Shown piece by piece: positions 32,516 through 39,707 of a stretch of 39,707 bases of DNA. Position 1 is the first letter of the stretch. Every line of letters begins with the position of its first letter. Location of the stretch: NCBI GenBank assembly GCA_016788215.1, contig JAEUSJ010000001.1, forward strand, positions 1 through 39,707, given 5' to 3'. Made by a program: the position numbers and the translations under genes. Below the pieces are notes generated by a model that saw only the letters and a program-made list of their open reading frames with translations, ran no database searches and had not been told where the DNA came from. The stretch is from a bacterium (lineage in GTDB: Bacteria > CLD3 > SB21).

Positions 32516-34219
32516 TTATGAGTCGAGACTTGAAACAAGCTCTCTGGCATTCTTTAAGGTAACGTCCGTGACTTGCTCTCCGCCCAGTAATTTAGCCACT
32601 TCACGTATTTTATCATCCTGCGAGAGTTTATTAATTGAGGTGACCGTTTTGTTTTTAATAAAGTTCTTTTCAACGGAATAATGTGATTGAGAAAAGCTTG
32701 CAATTTGCGGTAAATGGGTGATACAAATCGTCTGATGAGATTGCGCAAGATGGTATAATGACTTGCCGACGGATTGCGCAATGCGTCCGGAAATGCCAAC
32801 ATCAATTTCATCGAAAACTAAAGTAGGAATCTGATCGGACCCCGCCAGCGCGGATTTTAGACTTAGCATAATGCGCGACACTTCACCCCCGGATGCAACC
32901 TTGACCAGTGGTTTCGGCGATTCTCCTAAATTAGTGGAGATCATAAATTCTACGAAGTCCAGGCCAGTTGATGACGCGTCAACATGAACGCCGTTCACTG
33001 TGATGAAACCTACAGGGTTTTCAATGTATCTGATTTCTGTTTTAAAGAGGGCGTGTTCCATACCTAAGTTCCGCATTTCGATCACAACTTTTTTGTCGAG
33101 TTCAAGAGCAAATTTACGTCGTTGTGCTGTTAACGCAGCACAGAGTTTAACGTAATTTCCAATCTCCTCATCAAGTTGCTTACGGAGTTTATTCAATTCA
33201 AAATCAAAATTATCCGATATATTAATGGCTTCCTCGATTTGAACTTTCTTTGCAAGTATTTCATCGATGGATCCATATTTTTTTTTAAGTCGCTGGATGG
33301 CCGCAATCCTCATTCTAATTTCCTCAAGCCGCTCCGGTTCAAAGGTTATTTTTTGATGGTAATCACCGACCCATCGTGATACCTCTTCCAACGTAATTTT
33401 TGCTGTGATGAATTGGGAAATAATATCATTTAGTCGTTCGTCGACTTTACTAATTTCTTCAAAAGCATGATACGTTTCACCCAAAATATCCACGATCGAT
33501 CCTTCCGTGTCATACAGGGCATCGTATATTTTTTTTGTCAGTTCAAAAAGTTTTTCAGAATTCGAAAATATCTTTTCTTCCTGTATTAATCTTGTGTCCT
33601 CATTGATTTCCGGCGAAATATCCTTAATCTCTTTTAGTTGATGTTGAAAAACTTCGCGTTTTTCAAGATAAGTTTGTCTTTGGCTTTCAAGCTCGCCAAT
33701 TCTATTCTTGCTCTCGCCTATCCGCTTAAAACTTTGTTTGACTTCGCTTGTCACAGACTCAAGACGTCCGTATGCATCCAGGATATCCACGTGAATTTCC
33801 TGATGCAGCAGCGACTGATGGTCATGTTGTCCGTGAAGATCAACAAGTAAATCACCTATAGACTTAAGAAGCGAAGTCGTAATGAGCGTATCGTTTACAA
33901 AACATCGATTCTGGCCTTTAAGTGAGATTTCGCGACGAATCAAAATCTCATTTTCAGGAACCTCGATATCGTTGTCTTGAAGCAAACTGTGTAACCCATG
34001 GTTGTTTTTAATCGTAAACGTTCCTTCGATTACTGATCGCTCGGCGCCGCTACGGATATTGTCAGTCGTGGCCCGTTCTCCAAGGATCATGGATAATGCG
34101 CCAAGCAGTATCGACTTTCCTGCGCCCGTTTCGCCGGTAATGATATTTAATCCAAGTTCGAACTGAATTTCGGCCTGCTCGATCAGTGCAAAGTTCTTTA
34201 TACTGAGCGTTTTAAGCAT
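32516..34219 (-). CDS. recN: DNA repair protein RecN
   Basis: A 567-residue RecN, an SMC-like ATPase acting in double-strand break repair. The N-terminal SMC-type head begins MLKTLSIKNFALIEQAEI and has Walker A GETGAGKS at residues 29–36. A long coiled-coil middle (about residues 155–370) follows. The C-terminal head has the signature KVASGGEVSRIMLSLKSAL (about 442–460) and Walker B TLVFDEIDVGISG (about 467–479). The length is typical. It lies 47 bases after ribH, and its stop is 22 bases before the Sec-containing selD start. Confidence 0.97.
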   Translation of the reverse strand: MLKTLSIKNFALIEQAEIQFELGLNIITGETGAGKSILLGALSMILGERATTDNIRSGAERSVIEGTFTIKNNHGLHSLLQDNDIEVPENEILIRREISLKGQNRCFVNDTLITTSLLKSIGDLLVDLHGQHDHQSLLHQEIHVDILDAYGRLESVTSEVKQSFKRIGESKNRIGELESQRQTYLEKREVFQHQLKEIKDISPEINEDTRLIQEEKIFSNSEKLFELTKKIYDALYDTEGSIVDILGETYHAFEEISKVDERLNDIISQFITAKITLEEVSRWVGDYHQKITFEPERLEEIRMRIAAIQRLKKKYGSIDEILAKKVQIEEAINISDNFDFELNKLRKQLDEEIGNYVKLCAALTAQRRKFALELDKKVVIEMRNLGMEHALFKTEIRYIENPVGFITVNGVHVDASSTGLDFVEFMISTNLGESPKPLVKVASGGEVSRIMLSLKSALAGSDQIPTLVFDEIDVGISGRIAQSVGKSLYHLAQSHQTICITHLPQIASFSQSHYSVEKNFIKNKTVTSINKLSQDDKIREVAKLLGGEQVTDVTLKNARELVSSLDS

Positions 34220-34266
34220 CGCAATGGAACGTTTTATTTATGGATAGAATGATAAAGGCAAGTATG

Positions 34267-34728
34267 TTATTTTATTTGTTTCAATAGATTCACCATTTCA
34301 ACAGCCGTTAAAGCCGCATCCCAACCTTTATTACCGCTCTTAGATCCGGCGCGTTCAATAGCCTCTTCCAGCGTATCGCATGTAAGAACGCCAAAAACTG
34401 TTGGGACGCCCGTTTGCAGCCCGACTTGGCCAATTCCTTTTGCGGCTTCACCTGCAACATAGTCGAAATGGGCGGTTTTTCCGCGAATAACAGCACCTAA
34501 ACAAATAACGGCATCGTATTTTTTCGTTTGCGCGATTCTAAGCGCCGTTAGCGGAATTTCAAATGATCCCGGCACTTTAACGACGTCGATATTTTCCGAA
34601 TTTCCGTCGTGACGAATGATGCAATCCGTTGCTCCTTCTAATAGTTTGTCCGTTATGAAACTATTAAAACGGCTGACAATAACTGCATACTTGTGATTTT
34701 GCGCTGAAAGCTTTCCCTCGAATTTCAT
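34267..34728 (-). CDS. ribH: 6,7-dimethyl-8-ribityllumazine synthase
   Basis: A 153-residue lumazine synthase, the penultimate step of riboflavin synthesis; it forms pentamers or 60-mer shells. I choose the ATG at 34728, which has a GAGG Shine–Dalgarno six bases upstream, over a TTG four codons earlier. Landmarks are [19 protein letters not shown] (about residues 16–34), [11 protein letters not shown] (about 52–62), [20 protein letters not shown] (about 77–96, with the catalytic His in AHFDY) and [15 protein letters not shown]. Other rib genes are not adjacent; ribF is about 10 kb away in another operon. Confidence 0.96.
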   Translation of the reverse strand: MKFEGKLSAQNHKYAVIVSRFNSFITDKLLEGATDCIIRHDGNSENIDVVKVPGSFEIPLTALRIAQTKKYDAVICLGAVIRGKTAHFDYVAGEAAKGIGQVGLQTGVPTVFGVLTCDTLEEAIERAGSKSGNKGWDAALTAVEMVNLLKQIK

Positions 34729-34746
34729 AAATATCCTCAATGTTTT

Positions 34747-35697
34747 TTAATAGGTAAATCGTATAGTAGGCATTGTGATTAATTCATTTTGAGACAGTTT
34801 CTGTTCAAGTCGAAAAGACAAACTGAGTTTAGTTGCATCTTCTTTGTTCTTTCGTTTTACAATCCACGCTGCATCCGTTAAACTTAAAAGGTGGTTAATC
34901 ATCAGCATACCGGTCATTCCGCGCGCCGTGCTCAGGTAATCATTGCTTTTAATACGCATACCACGATAGTCTATCATCAAAGGCGTCAGGTTGTGCCTCG
35001 TGTACCCTGTCGAAAAATCCGGACTCGGGTTATACATAGCATCGGCCCACCCAAGCGCAAATTGTTCCGGATATTTGTAAATCATTTCATAATATTGCTG
35101 ACGTGAATTTTTATAAAGATGATGAACGGAAACCCCGGTCTTGGTGCCCCATACATTTTCCGCAGACTCCAGCAAAGTATAATTAATTCCGGTGTCCTTT
35201 CGGCCTAAATCTCCGGGGCCTATCTCAAAATTCGGATCGTTTTGTAGTGATGTTTCCAAAAACATGAGATACTTATCCACGTCCCAATTCTTGTCGGCAA
35301 ATTTCTCATATTTTCTCTCGAACTTCTTTCCTTTATTTTGATTATGAAAATAAAGAACCCACCCTGTTATTTCTAGGGCTAAAAACGTCGCACCTTTTAT
35401 CAAACTTTCACGCTCTTTTTGGGCGTACAGCTGGCCACTGCCGGGAACGACTGCCGACATGCTCATAGCCAAAAAAATAGATTTCTTTTGATGGCCTGAA
35501 CCGGAAATACTCAAGTAAGATTCCTGAAAATCCGTATGCTTTTTTAATGCATAAAAAGGGCGACGCAAGGAGTCAATGTGAAACCGGCTCAAATGATGAA
35601 ACGCAAGAAGCGTTTTTGTTGGGGCAGTTTTTTCATCTACAGCCAAAGCATCCTTACACAACAGTAAGGTTATAAGACTATAAAGTATTAGTTTCAA
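34747..35697 (-). CDS. DUF5683-like exported/membrane protein
   Basis: A 316-residue protein starting with a signal peptide (MKLILYSLITLLLCKDALA). The segment SMSAVVPGSGQLYAQKERES (about residues 79–98) is the PGxGQxY signature of DUF5683-type proteins of the FCB group. It is followed by a hydrophobic stretch (about 100–118, GATFLALEITGWVLYFH). A second hydrophobic area lies near 265–282. The C-terminus (LSLSFRLEQKLS…MPTIRFTY) ends in an aromatic, beta-strand-like tail, suggesting an outer-membrane or periplasmic role. No enzyme motif is seen. It is 18 bases upstream of ribH and 29 bases after the GWxTD gene. Confidence 0.7.
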   Translation of the reverse strand: MKLILYSLITLLLCKDALAVDEKTAPTKTLLAFHHLSRFHIDSLRRPFYALKKHTDFQESYLSISGSGHQKKSIFLAMSMSAVVPGSGQLYAQKERESLIKGATFLALEITGWVLYFHNQNKGKKFERKYEKFADKNWDVDKYLMFLETSLQNDPNFEIGPGDLGRKDTGINYTLLESAENVWGTKTGVSVHHLYKNSRQQYYEMIYKYPEQFALGWADAMYNPSPDFSTGYTRHNLTPLMIDYRGMRIKSNDYLSTARGMTGMLMINHLLSLTDAAWIVKRKNKEDATKLSLSFRLEQKLSQNELITMPTIRFTY

Positions 35698-35726
35698 TTC
35701 ACCATGCTTGATGTTAACGTCAACTT

Positions 35727-37877
35727 CTACTTCTGAATCGTTTCTTCTTTTTTCTTTTCTTCGTCAAGAATAGTTAGATTGATAACGCTGCTTGATTCCT
35801 TTGAAGAATTAAGATCCTTGACTTTAACTTCGAGCGTCGCCACACCGGTTGGTAATTCGCTTATATCGAAGCCAATATATTCTTTTTCAGTCGTTGATTT
35901 GCCTTCTTTTGTAGTGATCGATGAGGTGGAAGCCTCCTGTTTATTTCCAAATACTCCGGTAATCGCTTTAAGAAAACCCTGACCGCCTTCAGCCATTTTG
36001 ATAGAATATGAAATTTGATATGAGCTTTTTCCTTCATTATTCAATGTCAGGTTATAAACCTCATAATAAACAGTCAATGGCTTATTTTTTAGAAGACCGG
36101 CAGCAGGATTAGGTACTACTTTAAGAGTTGATTTGGGTTTGACAAACTTTTCTCTTGTTATCGTATTGTCGACGTATTGCGCTATTTCAATATCACTTAC
36201 TGTAAGTGTATCTGAGGAATAATCACGAACAGACACTACAAATTGATATATCCCGACACGGTCCTTTTCGTTATTTCTTATTTCAAGTGCCGCGACATAT
36301 TTACCTGGTGGAATTTCATTGTCGAGTTGGTCGATATAAAAGTGAGAGGTTATCTCGTTTCCCCCTGCTGTAATATTATAATCCCGATCCAGTTTCATTA
36401 TTTCATCATATTTCAAATCAAACAATGCAAAATTAAGCTTCAGACCGGTTGAGAACTTATTCGTTTCCGAAATGCTGGGGACAAAATTTAGTTGATTAAA
36501 TGGAACGACGTAATAAAACTCCAGCCTCGAATCTTTTTTGTTACCTTTAAATGAGGCGAAGTTGCAATTGATCGGCAGATGCGGTGCGCCTACGTCAAAA
36601 ATGAAATGTTGTTTGTTTGCATATGTCAAATTGAAAAGATTATCCTGCAGATTCGTATTTGTATTGAGAATTCCAGCGGCAAATTGGGTTCGGTTTATTG
36701 CATCAGCAGAAGTAGATCGACTTCTTTCGAATGCATCAGTGGCCCGTTCTCGGCGAACATCGGCCTCAGTTTTGATTCTTAACGCAATACGTTGATAGTA
36801 AAAATTATAAGATGATCTTTCATTATATAATTCTACCACGTCCTCAATTTTTGCATCTCTTTCAACAGCGTCGAATAAAGTGCGGATTTCGAAATGCCCC
36901 CCCATTTCAACCAAATCAAAGAAAAGATCGGTCTTTATATTGTCATAAAACCACGACTCATTATCTTTTATCGTTGGCATGGGTTTCCCGTAATAAACAC
37001 GGTCTGGCTTACCCAATCGAACGTACAGCACACCTCTGTCGTCATACCATGGCTTGAACGGCTTGCTATAATTCTGTCTTGCGTAGTTCAGCCGCTTATA
37101 GTGCTCAACCAAACGTTGATTGACTGGATCTATCGGGTTTGGATCACGGCGTTTCCAAAAAGTTTTTAAAAATTCCAGTTTTTCAGTATTGGACCTTAAC
37201 GCATCCCATTGTTTCGTTTCGTCTTTGGTAGCAATATCTTTAACGTCAATAAAGACTTTTTCAATTTTTGTCGAATCCCTTATGTCATTCAGCCCGCCAT
37301 AAAATGCTTCGCAGGCCTCTTCATCCTTACCGATATCCATAAATACCAATGAAAGTTGAATAAGTGGGAACGTGTCTTCAAGATTTATAAGTGCACCTTG
37401 TTTGTATGCGTCAATTGCCAGATCATACTCCCCCATCTCACGGTAGGTTGAACCTAATTGAAGCCAAACATTTGGTAAATCAAATGCCAGAAACCGGTCG
37501 TCTTTAGAAATCACGTGTTTGAATGAGGCTTCTGATTCTCTAAGTTTGCCTTCAAATCTTTGAAGCAAGCCTTTCAGAAAAATTCCTTCAGTATCTTCCG
37601 CATTGTAATTAAGAACTTTGGCGATGTATTGAGATGAGCGTTTGAGGTTGTCACCAAAAAGTTTTGAAAAAATTCGAAGTGCACCGGACATGTTTTCATA
37701 GTTTTTCAGCTCTGTCAGTGCCAGTTTCTTATAATATTGAGATGAATCTTGTGAGTTCACATGCGCCTTACTTACTCTTTTCATCACGATCTCACATGAT
37801 TGAACGTCGCTTTGTGCGAAACCGAAGTGTAAAACTGAAATTACGACAAGACACAAAGAAAACAAACGCATAATCAC
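35727..37877 (-). CDS. GWxTD-domain protein with TPR repeats
   Basis: A 716-residue exported protein with a signal peptide (about residues 1–21, LCLVVISVLHFGFAQS). TPR-like repeats cover roughly residues 40–215. The GWxTD domain follows: LEFLKTFWKRRDPNPIDPVN (about 234–253), then an HYKRLNYARQNY helix, and the strand DDRGVLYVRLGKPD (about 282–295). The namesake Gly-Trp-x-Thr-Asp reads Pro-Trp-Tyr-Asp-Asp here. The rest is beta-rich with no recognised enzyme motif and a Lys/Glu-rich end. The family is largely confined to FCB and relatives, with unknown function. Its Shine–Dalgarno AAGGAGTG is strong, and it heads the operon behind its own promoter. Confidence 0.85.
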   Translation of the reverse strand: MIMRLFSLCLVVISVLHFGFAQSDVQSCEIVMKRVSKAHVNSQDSSQYYKKLALTELKNYENMSGALRIFSKLFGDNLKRSSQYIAKVLNYNAEDTEGIFLKGLLQRFEGKLRESEASFKHVISKDDRFLAFDLPNVWLQLGSTYREMGEYDLAIDAYKQGALINLEDTFPLIQLSLVFMDIGKDEEACEAFYGGLNDIRDSTKIEKVFIDVKDIATKDETKQWDALRSNTEKLEFLKTFWKRRDPNPIDPVNQRLVEHYKRLNYARQNYSKPFKPWYDDRGVLYVRLGKPDRVYYGKPMPTIKDNESWFYDNIKTDLFFDLVEMGGHFEIRTLFDAVERDAKIEDVVELYNERSSYNFYYQRIALRIKTEADVRRERATDAFERSRSTSADAINRTQFAAGILNTNTNLQDNLFNLTYANKQHFIFDVGAPHLPINCNFASFKGNKKDSRLEFYYVVPFNQLNFVPSISETNKFSTGLKLNFALFDLKYDEIMKLDRDYNITAGGNEITSHFYIDQLDNEIPPGKYVAALEIRNNEKDRVGIYQFVVSVRDYSSDTLTVSDIEIAQYVDNTITREKFVKPKSTLKVVPNPAAGLLKNKPLTVYYEVYNLTLNNEGKSSYQISYSIKMAEGGQGFLKAITGVFGNKQEASTSSITTKEGKSTTEKEYIGFDISELPTGVATLEVKVKDLNSSKESSSVINLTILDEEKKKEETIQK

Positions 37878-37894
37878 TCCTTTTTTATTAATAG

Positions 37895-37923
37895 AATATA
37901 ATCTTAGAATTGTAATAAAGCAA
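37895..37923 (-). promoter_or_regulatory. Promoter for the GWxTD–ribH–recN–selD operon
   Basis: On the minus strand TTGCTT (37923–37918) and TATATT (37900–37895) are spaced by 17 bases, with a predicted start about 12 bases before the GWxTD gene's ATG. Confidence 0.6.
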
Positions 37924-38013
37924 ATAATTTTGTGATTGAAGTTAAGTTCAACGATTATAATATCTTTACGCTTATTTTTTGATTTGTTTCATTAAAAAAA
38001 ATATGCCTAATCC

Positions 38014-38029
38014 TCAAGTTTAAACTTGA
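38014..38029. promoter_or_regulatory. Perfect 16-bp palindrome overlapping the mtnA -35 box
   Basis: TCAAGTTTAAACTTGA is an exact palindrome whose last four bases are the first four of the mtnA -35 hexamer (TTGATT, 38026–38031). The position fits an operator for a dimeric repressor. The regulator is unknown. Confidence 0.5.
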
Positions 38030-38054
38030 TTTTTGAAATAGCATTAAATATATT
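38026..38054 (+). promoter_or_regulatory. Promoter for mtnA
   Basis: TTGATT (38026–38031) and TATATT (38049–38054) are spaced by 17 bases, with the predicted start about 40 bases before the mtnA ATG. Confidence 0.6.
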
Positions 38055-38102
38055 TTCAAGATTCTTTTGATTTTGTTTTTTTTGAATTTAAAAAGACTTG
38101 TT

Positions 38103-39125
38103 ATGATTGAAACAATTCGATGGGTTAATAATTCCATTCGAATAATCGATCAAGCCGAACTTCCGAATAAAGAGGTTTACCTAAACGTATCAAGTGTAGA
38201 TGAACTAATAGACTCGATAATAAAGCTAAAAGTTCGAGGCGCTCCCGCTTTGGGAATTGCCGGTGCATACGGTATGGTTTTGGGTTTGCGGGAATTAATA
38301 ACATCTAATGAATTTATTTCCGTCGAAAAAGTAAATAAAATTGCAGAAAGTTTGATTGGCAGCCGTCCAACAGCTGTAAATTTGAAATGGGGCGTTTCGA
38401 GAATTAAGAGAATAATTGAATTGAAACAAGACGCAAAAACAAACGAACTCATGGATAGCGCAATGTCTGAGGCACATGCGGTTTTGGCAGAAGATATACA
38501 ATGCTGCTTGTCACTTGGCCGGCAAGGTTCCGTGCTGATCAATGATAATTTTTCAATATTAACTCATTGCAATACGGGCGGGCTGGCTACAGGTGGTTTC
38601 GGAACAGCTTTGGGTGTAATTGTGACGGCCCACCAGCAGCATAAACGTATTCATGTATATGTGGATGAAACCAGGCCGCTTCTGCAGGGCACCCGCCTAA
38701 CCTCATGGGAATTAATGAAAGCAGGAATTGATCATACGATAATTGCCGATAACATGGCGGGTTATTTAATGGCTCAAAAAAAGGTGGATTGTGTCATTGT
38801 TGGGGCAGACAGAGTTGCGAAAAACGGAGACGCCGCAAACAAAATCGGTACATATTCCCTGGCCGTTTTATGTGAAAAACACAATGTTCCGTTTTATGTC
38901 GCAGCTCCGACGTCAACCATTGATTCGATTGCTAAAAACGGCAATGACATACCGATCGAAGAACGTAATCAAGAAGAAATCACTCATTTACTTTGGAATC
39001 GCATTGCACCTGTTGGCGCTAAAGCGTATAACCCTGCGTTTGATGTAACGCCAGCAACAATGATAACGGCAATAATAACAGAAAAAACAATATATAAAGG
39101 ACCGCATTATAATTTCGCGGACTGA
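38103..39125 (+). CDS. mtnA: S-methyl-5-thioribose-1-phosphate isomerase
   Basis: A 340-residue MtnA of the methionine salvage pathway, which isomerises 5-methylthioribose-1-phosphate to methylthioribulose-1-phosphate. I start at ATG 38103 (MIETIRWVN), the family-like N-terminus; 12 upstream codons in frame add nothing recognisable. Landmarks are RGAPALGIAGAYG, THCNTGGLATGGFGTALG with the catalytic Cys156, VDETRPLLQGTRLTSWEL and VIVGADRVAKNGDAANKIG with the catalytic Asp236, equivalent to B. subtilis Cys160 and Asp240. FYVAAPTSTID follows. The eIF2B-like paralogues lack this Cys context. Other mtn genes are not in the window. Confidence 0.96.
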   Translation: MIETIRWVNNSIRIIDQAELPNKEVYLNVSSVDELIDSIIKLKVRGAPALGIAGAYGMVLGLRELITSNEFISVEKVNKIAESLIGSRPTAVNLKWGVSRIKRIIELKQDAKTNELMDSAMSEAHAVLAEDIQCCLSLGRQGSVLINDNFSILTHCNTGGLATGGFGTALGVIVTAHQQHKRIHVYVDETRPLLQGTRLTSWELMKAGIDHTIIADNMAGYLMAQKKVDCVIVGADRVAKNGDAANKIGTYSLAVLCEKHNVPFYVAAPTSTIDSIAKNGNDIPIEERNQEEITHLLWNRIAPVGAKAYNPAFDVTPATMITAIITEKTIYKGPHYNFAD

Positions 39126-39152
39126 TTAGTTAAAATGAATAATTCGGAGGAA

Positions 39153-39707
39153 ATGATGTATTCTTCAAGATGCAAAGTATCACTGACATTGATCTCATTT
39201 ATTACCATAACATTTTTGCTTTTGATGACCGACTTGACGGTATCCCAAAACAAAAGTCACTCAGCTGTAATTGGTGGTGTGAAAGTTAGATTCAAAAATG
39301 CAGTTAATCAACCGGGCGACGCCCAAAAATACTATGAGGAATCAATTGATCTCTTGCTGAAAAATAACGTAGTTAAAGATGATCGCGAAAAAGACAAAGA
39401 AGAGACGTATTTCTTTTTAGGTTCGGTTTATTACTACATGCGAGAATATCAACTGGCTTACGATGCTTTTCAAAAATCATTGAATAGCGGAAAAAAATTC
39501 TATGAAAAAGGCGAGCATATTACCGGTGGGATTGAATTGTTTTCAATCAAAGCATGTATCAACGATATGAAATTGAAAACATTTAATCAGGGCAACAAAG
39601 CATTTAACGCGGCCTTAACGATGGATGCCGGGGATAGTTCCCGTACCCTTTTTTATCAAGCAATTGATAAATACAACCTCATTCTGGCATGGGATCCTCA
39701 ATCGGTC
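39153..39707 (+). CDS. Exported TPR protein, N-terminal part (cut by window end)
   Basis: An open frame of 185 codons runs off the window. The start follows GGAGGAA (39147–39153); ATG at 39153 or 39156 is possible. The N-terminus has a basic patch (SSRCK) and a long hydrophobic stretch (LTLISFITITFLLLM) ending near a cleavage-like TVSQ, so it is exported or anchored. The rest shows TPR-like helices: DAQKYYEESIDLLLK, TYFFLGSVYYYMREYQLAYDAFQKSL (split by the usual small residues) and NQGNKAFNAALTMD. It lies 27 bases after mtnA. The function is unknown; a peptidyl-carrier or lipoprotein complex role cannot be judged. Confidence 0.8.
   Translation, partial: MMYSSRCKVSLTLISFITITFLLLMTDLTVSQNKSHSAVIGGVKVRFKNAVNQPGDAQKYYEESIDLLLKNNVVKDDREKDKEETYFFLGSVYYYMREYQLAYDAFQKSLNSGKKFYEKGEHITGGIELFSIKACINDMKLKTFNQGNKAFNAALTMDAGDSSRTLFYQAIDKYNLILAWDPQSV

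Noticed and set aside
34729-34740. TTG start of ribH four codons upstream
   Set aside because: The ATG at 34728 has the better-placed GAGG ribosome-binding site and gives the normal family N-terminus.
36538-37302. Several plus-strand open frames opposite the GWxTD gene
   Set aside because: They overlap a long conserved minus-strand gene, share no family features and lack ribosome-binding sites; they are shadows.
37936-37966. Alternative mtnA promoter TTGAAG with TATCTT
   Set aside because: Spacing is 19 bases and the leader would be long; the TTGATT-17-TATATT pair at 38026–38054 is a better fit.

Overview
This window is a stretch of bacterial chromosome made mostly of core information-processing operons, with a metabolic/accessory insert in the middle. 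The gene order tuf–trpT–secE–nusG–rplK–rplA–rplJ–rplL–rpoB–rpoC, the RpoB/RpoC sizes (1249 and 1421 aa), a GWxTD-domain protein next to a DUF5683-like protein, and an AT-leaning composition suggest a member of the FCB superphylum (Ignavibacteria/Calditrichaeota/KSB1-like lineages). The phylum is inferred, not shown. The promoters I can read follow TTGnnn-17 bp-TATnTT, which is closer to the general sigma-70 form than to the Bacteroidetes form.

Layout. 1–11,720 (+): end of EF-Tu, tRNA-Trp(CCA), the SecE/NusG/ribosomal-stalk cluster and both large RNA polymerase subunits, closed by a strong terminator. 11,728–12,678: an SDR oxidoreductase convergent with tRNA-Thr(CGT), with a bidirectional terminator between them. 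12,786–17,521 (+): an accessory operon encoding a HEPN-domain protein, a RimK-like ATP-grasp ligase, a circularly permuted ATP-grasp protein, a YbdK/GCS2 carboxylate–amine ligase and a PspA/IM30 protein. 30,453–17,782 (-): a long nus-type operon, rimP–nusA–infB–ylxP–rbfA–truB–ribF–rpsO–pnp–M16 peptidase–ald–merR-like, with a promoter and an apparent attenuator in front of rimP and a long imperfect hairpin in front of pnp. 30,627–30,742 (+): tRNA-Ala(GGC) and its terminator. 37,923–30,814 (-): GWxTD/TPR protein, DUF5683-like protein, ribH, recN, selD and a DUF1684 lipoprotein. 38,026–39,707 (+): mtnA and the start of a TPR protein cut by the window edge.

Two points stand out. First, selD is a selenoprotein gene: an in-frame UGA (residue 16) sits exactly where the catalytic Cys/Sec of selenophosphate synthetase belongs, with Lys three residues later and two candidate SECIS hairpins downstream. 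A conventional gene caller would start the protein after this codon and lose the active site. Second, the three-ligase cluster (ATP-grasp, permuted ATP-grasp, GCS2) with HEPN and PspA neighbours looks like an uncharacterised pathway for a small peptide or amide metabolite. Further regulatory candidates are RNA structures in front of rimP, pnp, rplL and rpoB and a palindrome overlapping the mtnA promoter.

No CRISPR array, insertion sequence, phage gene or replication origin was seen, and no gene-free stretch exceeds 300 bases.
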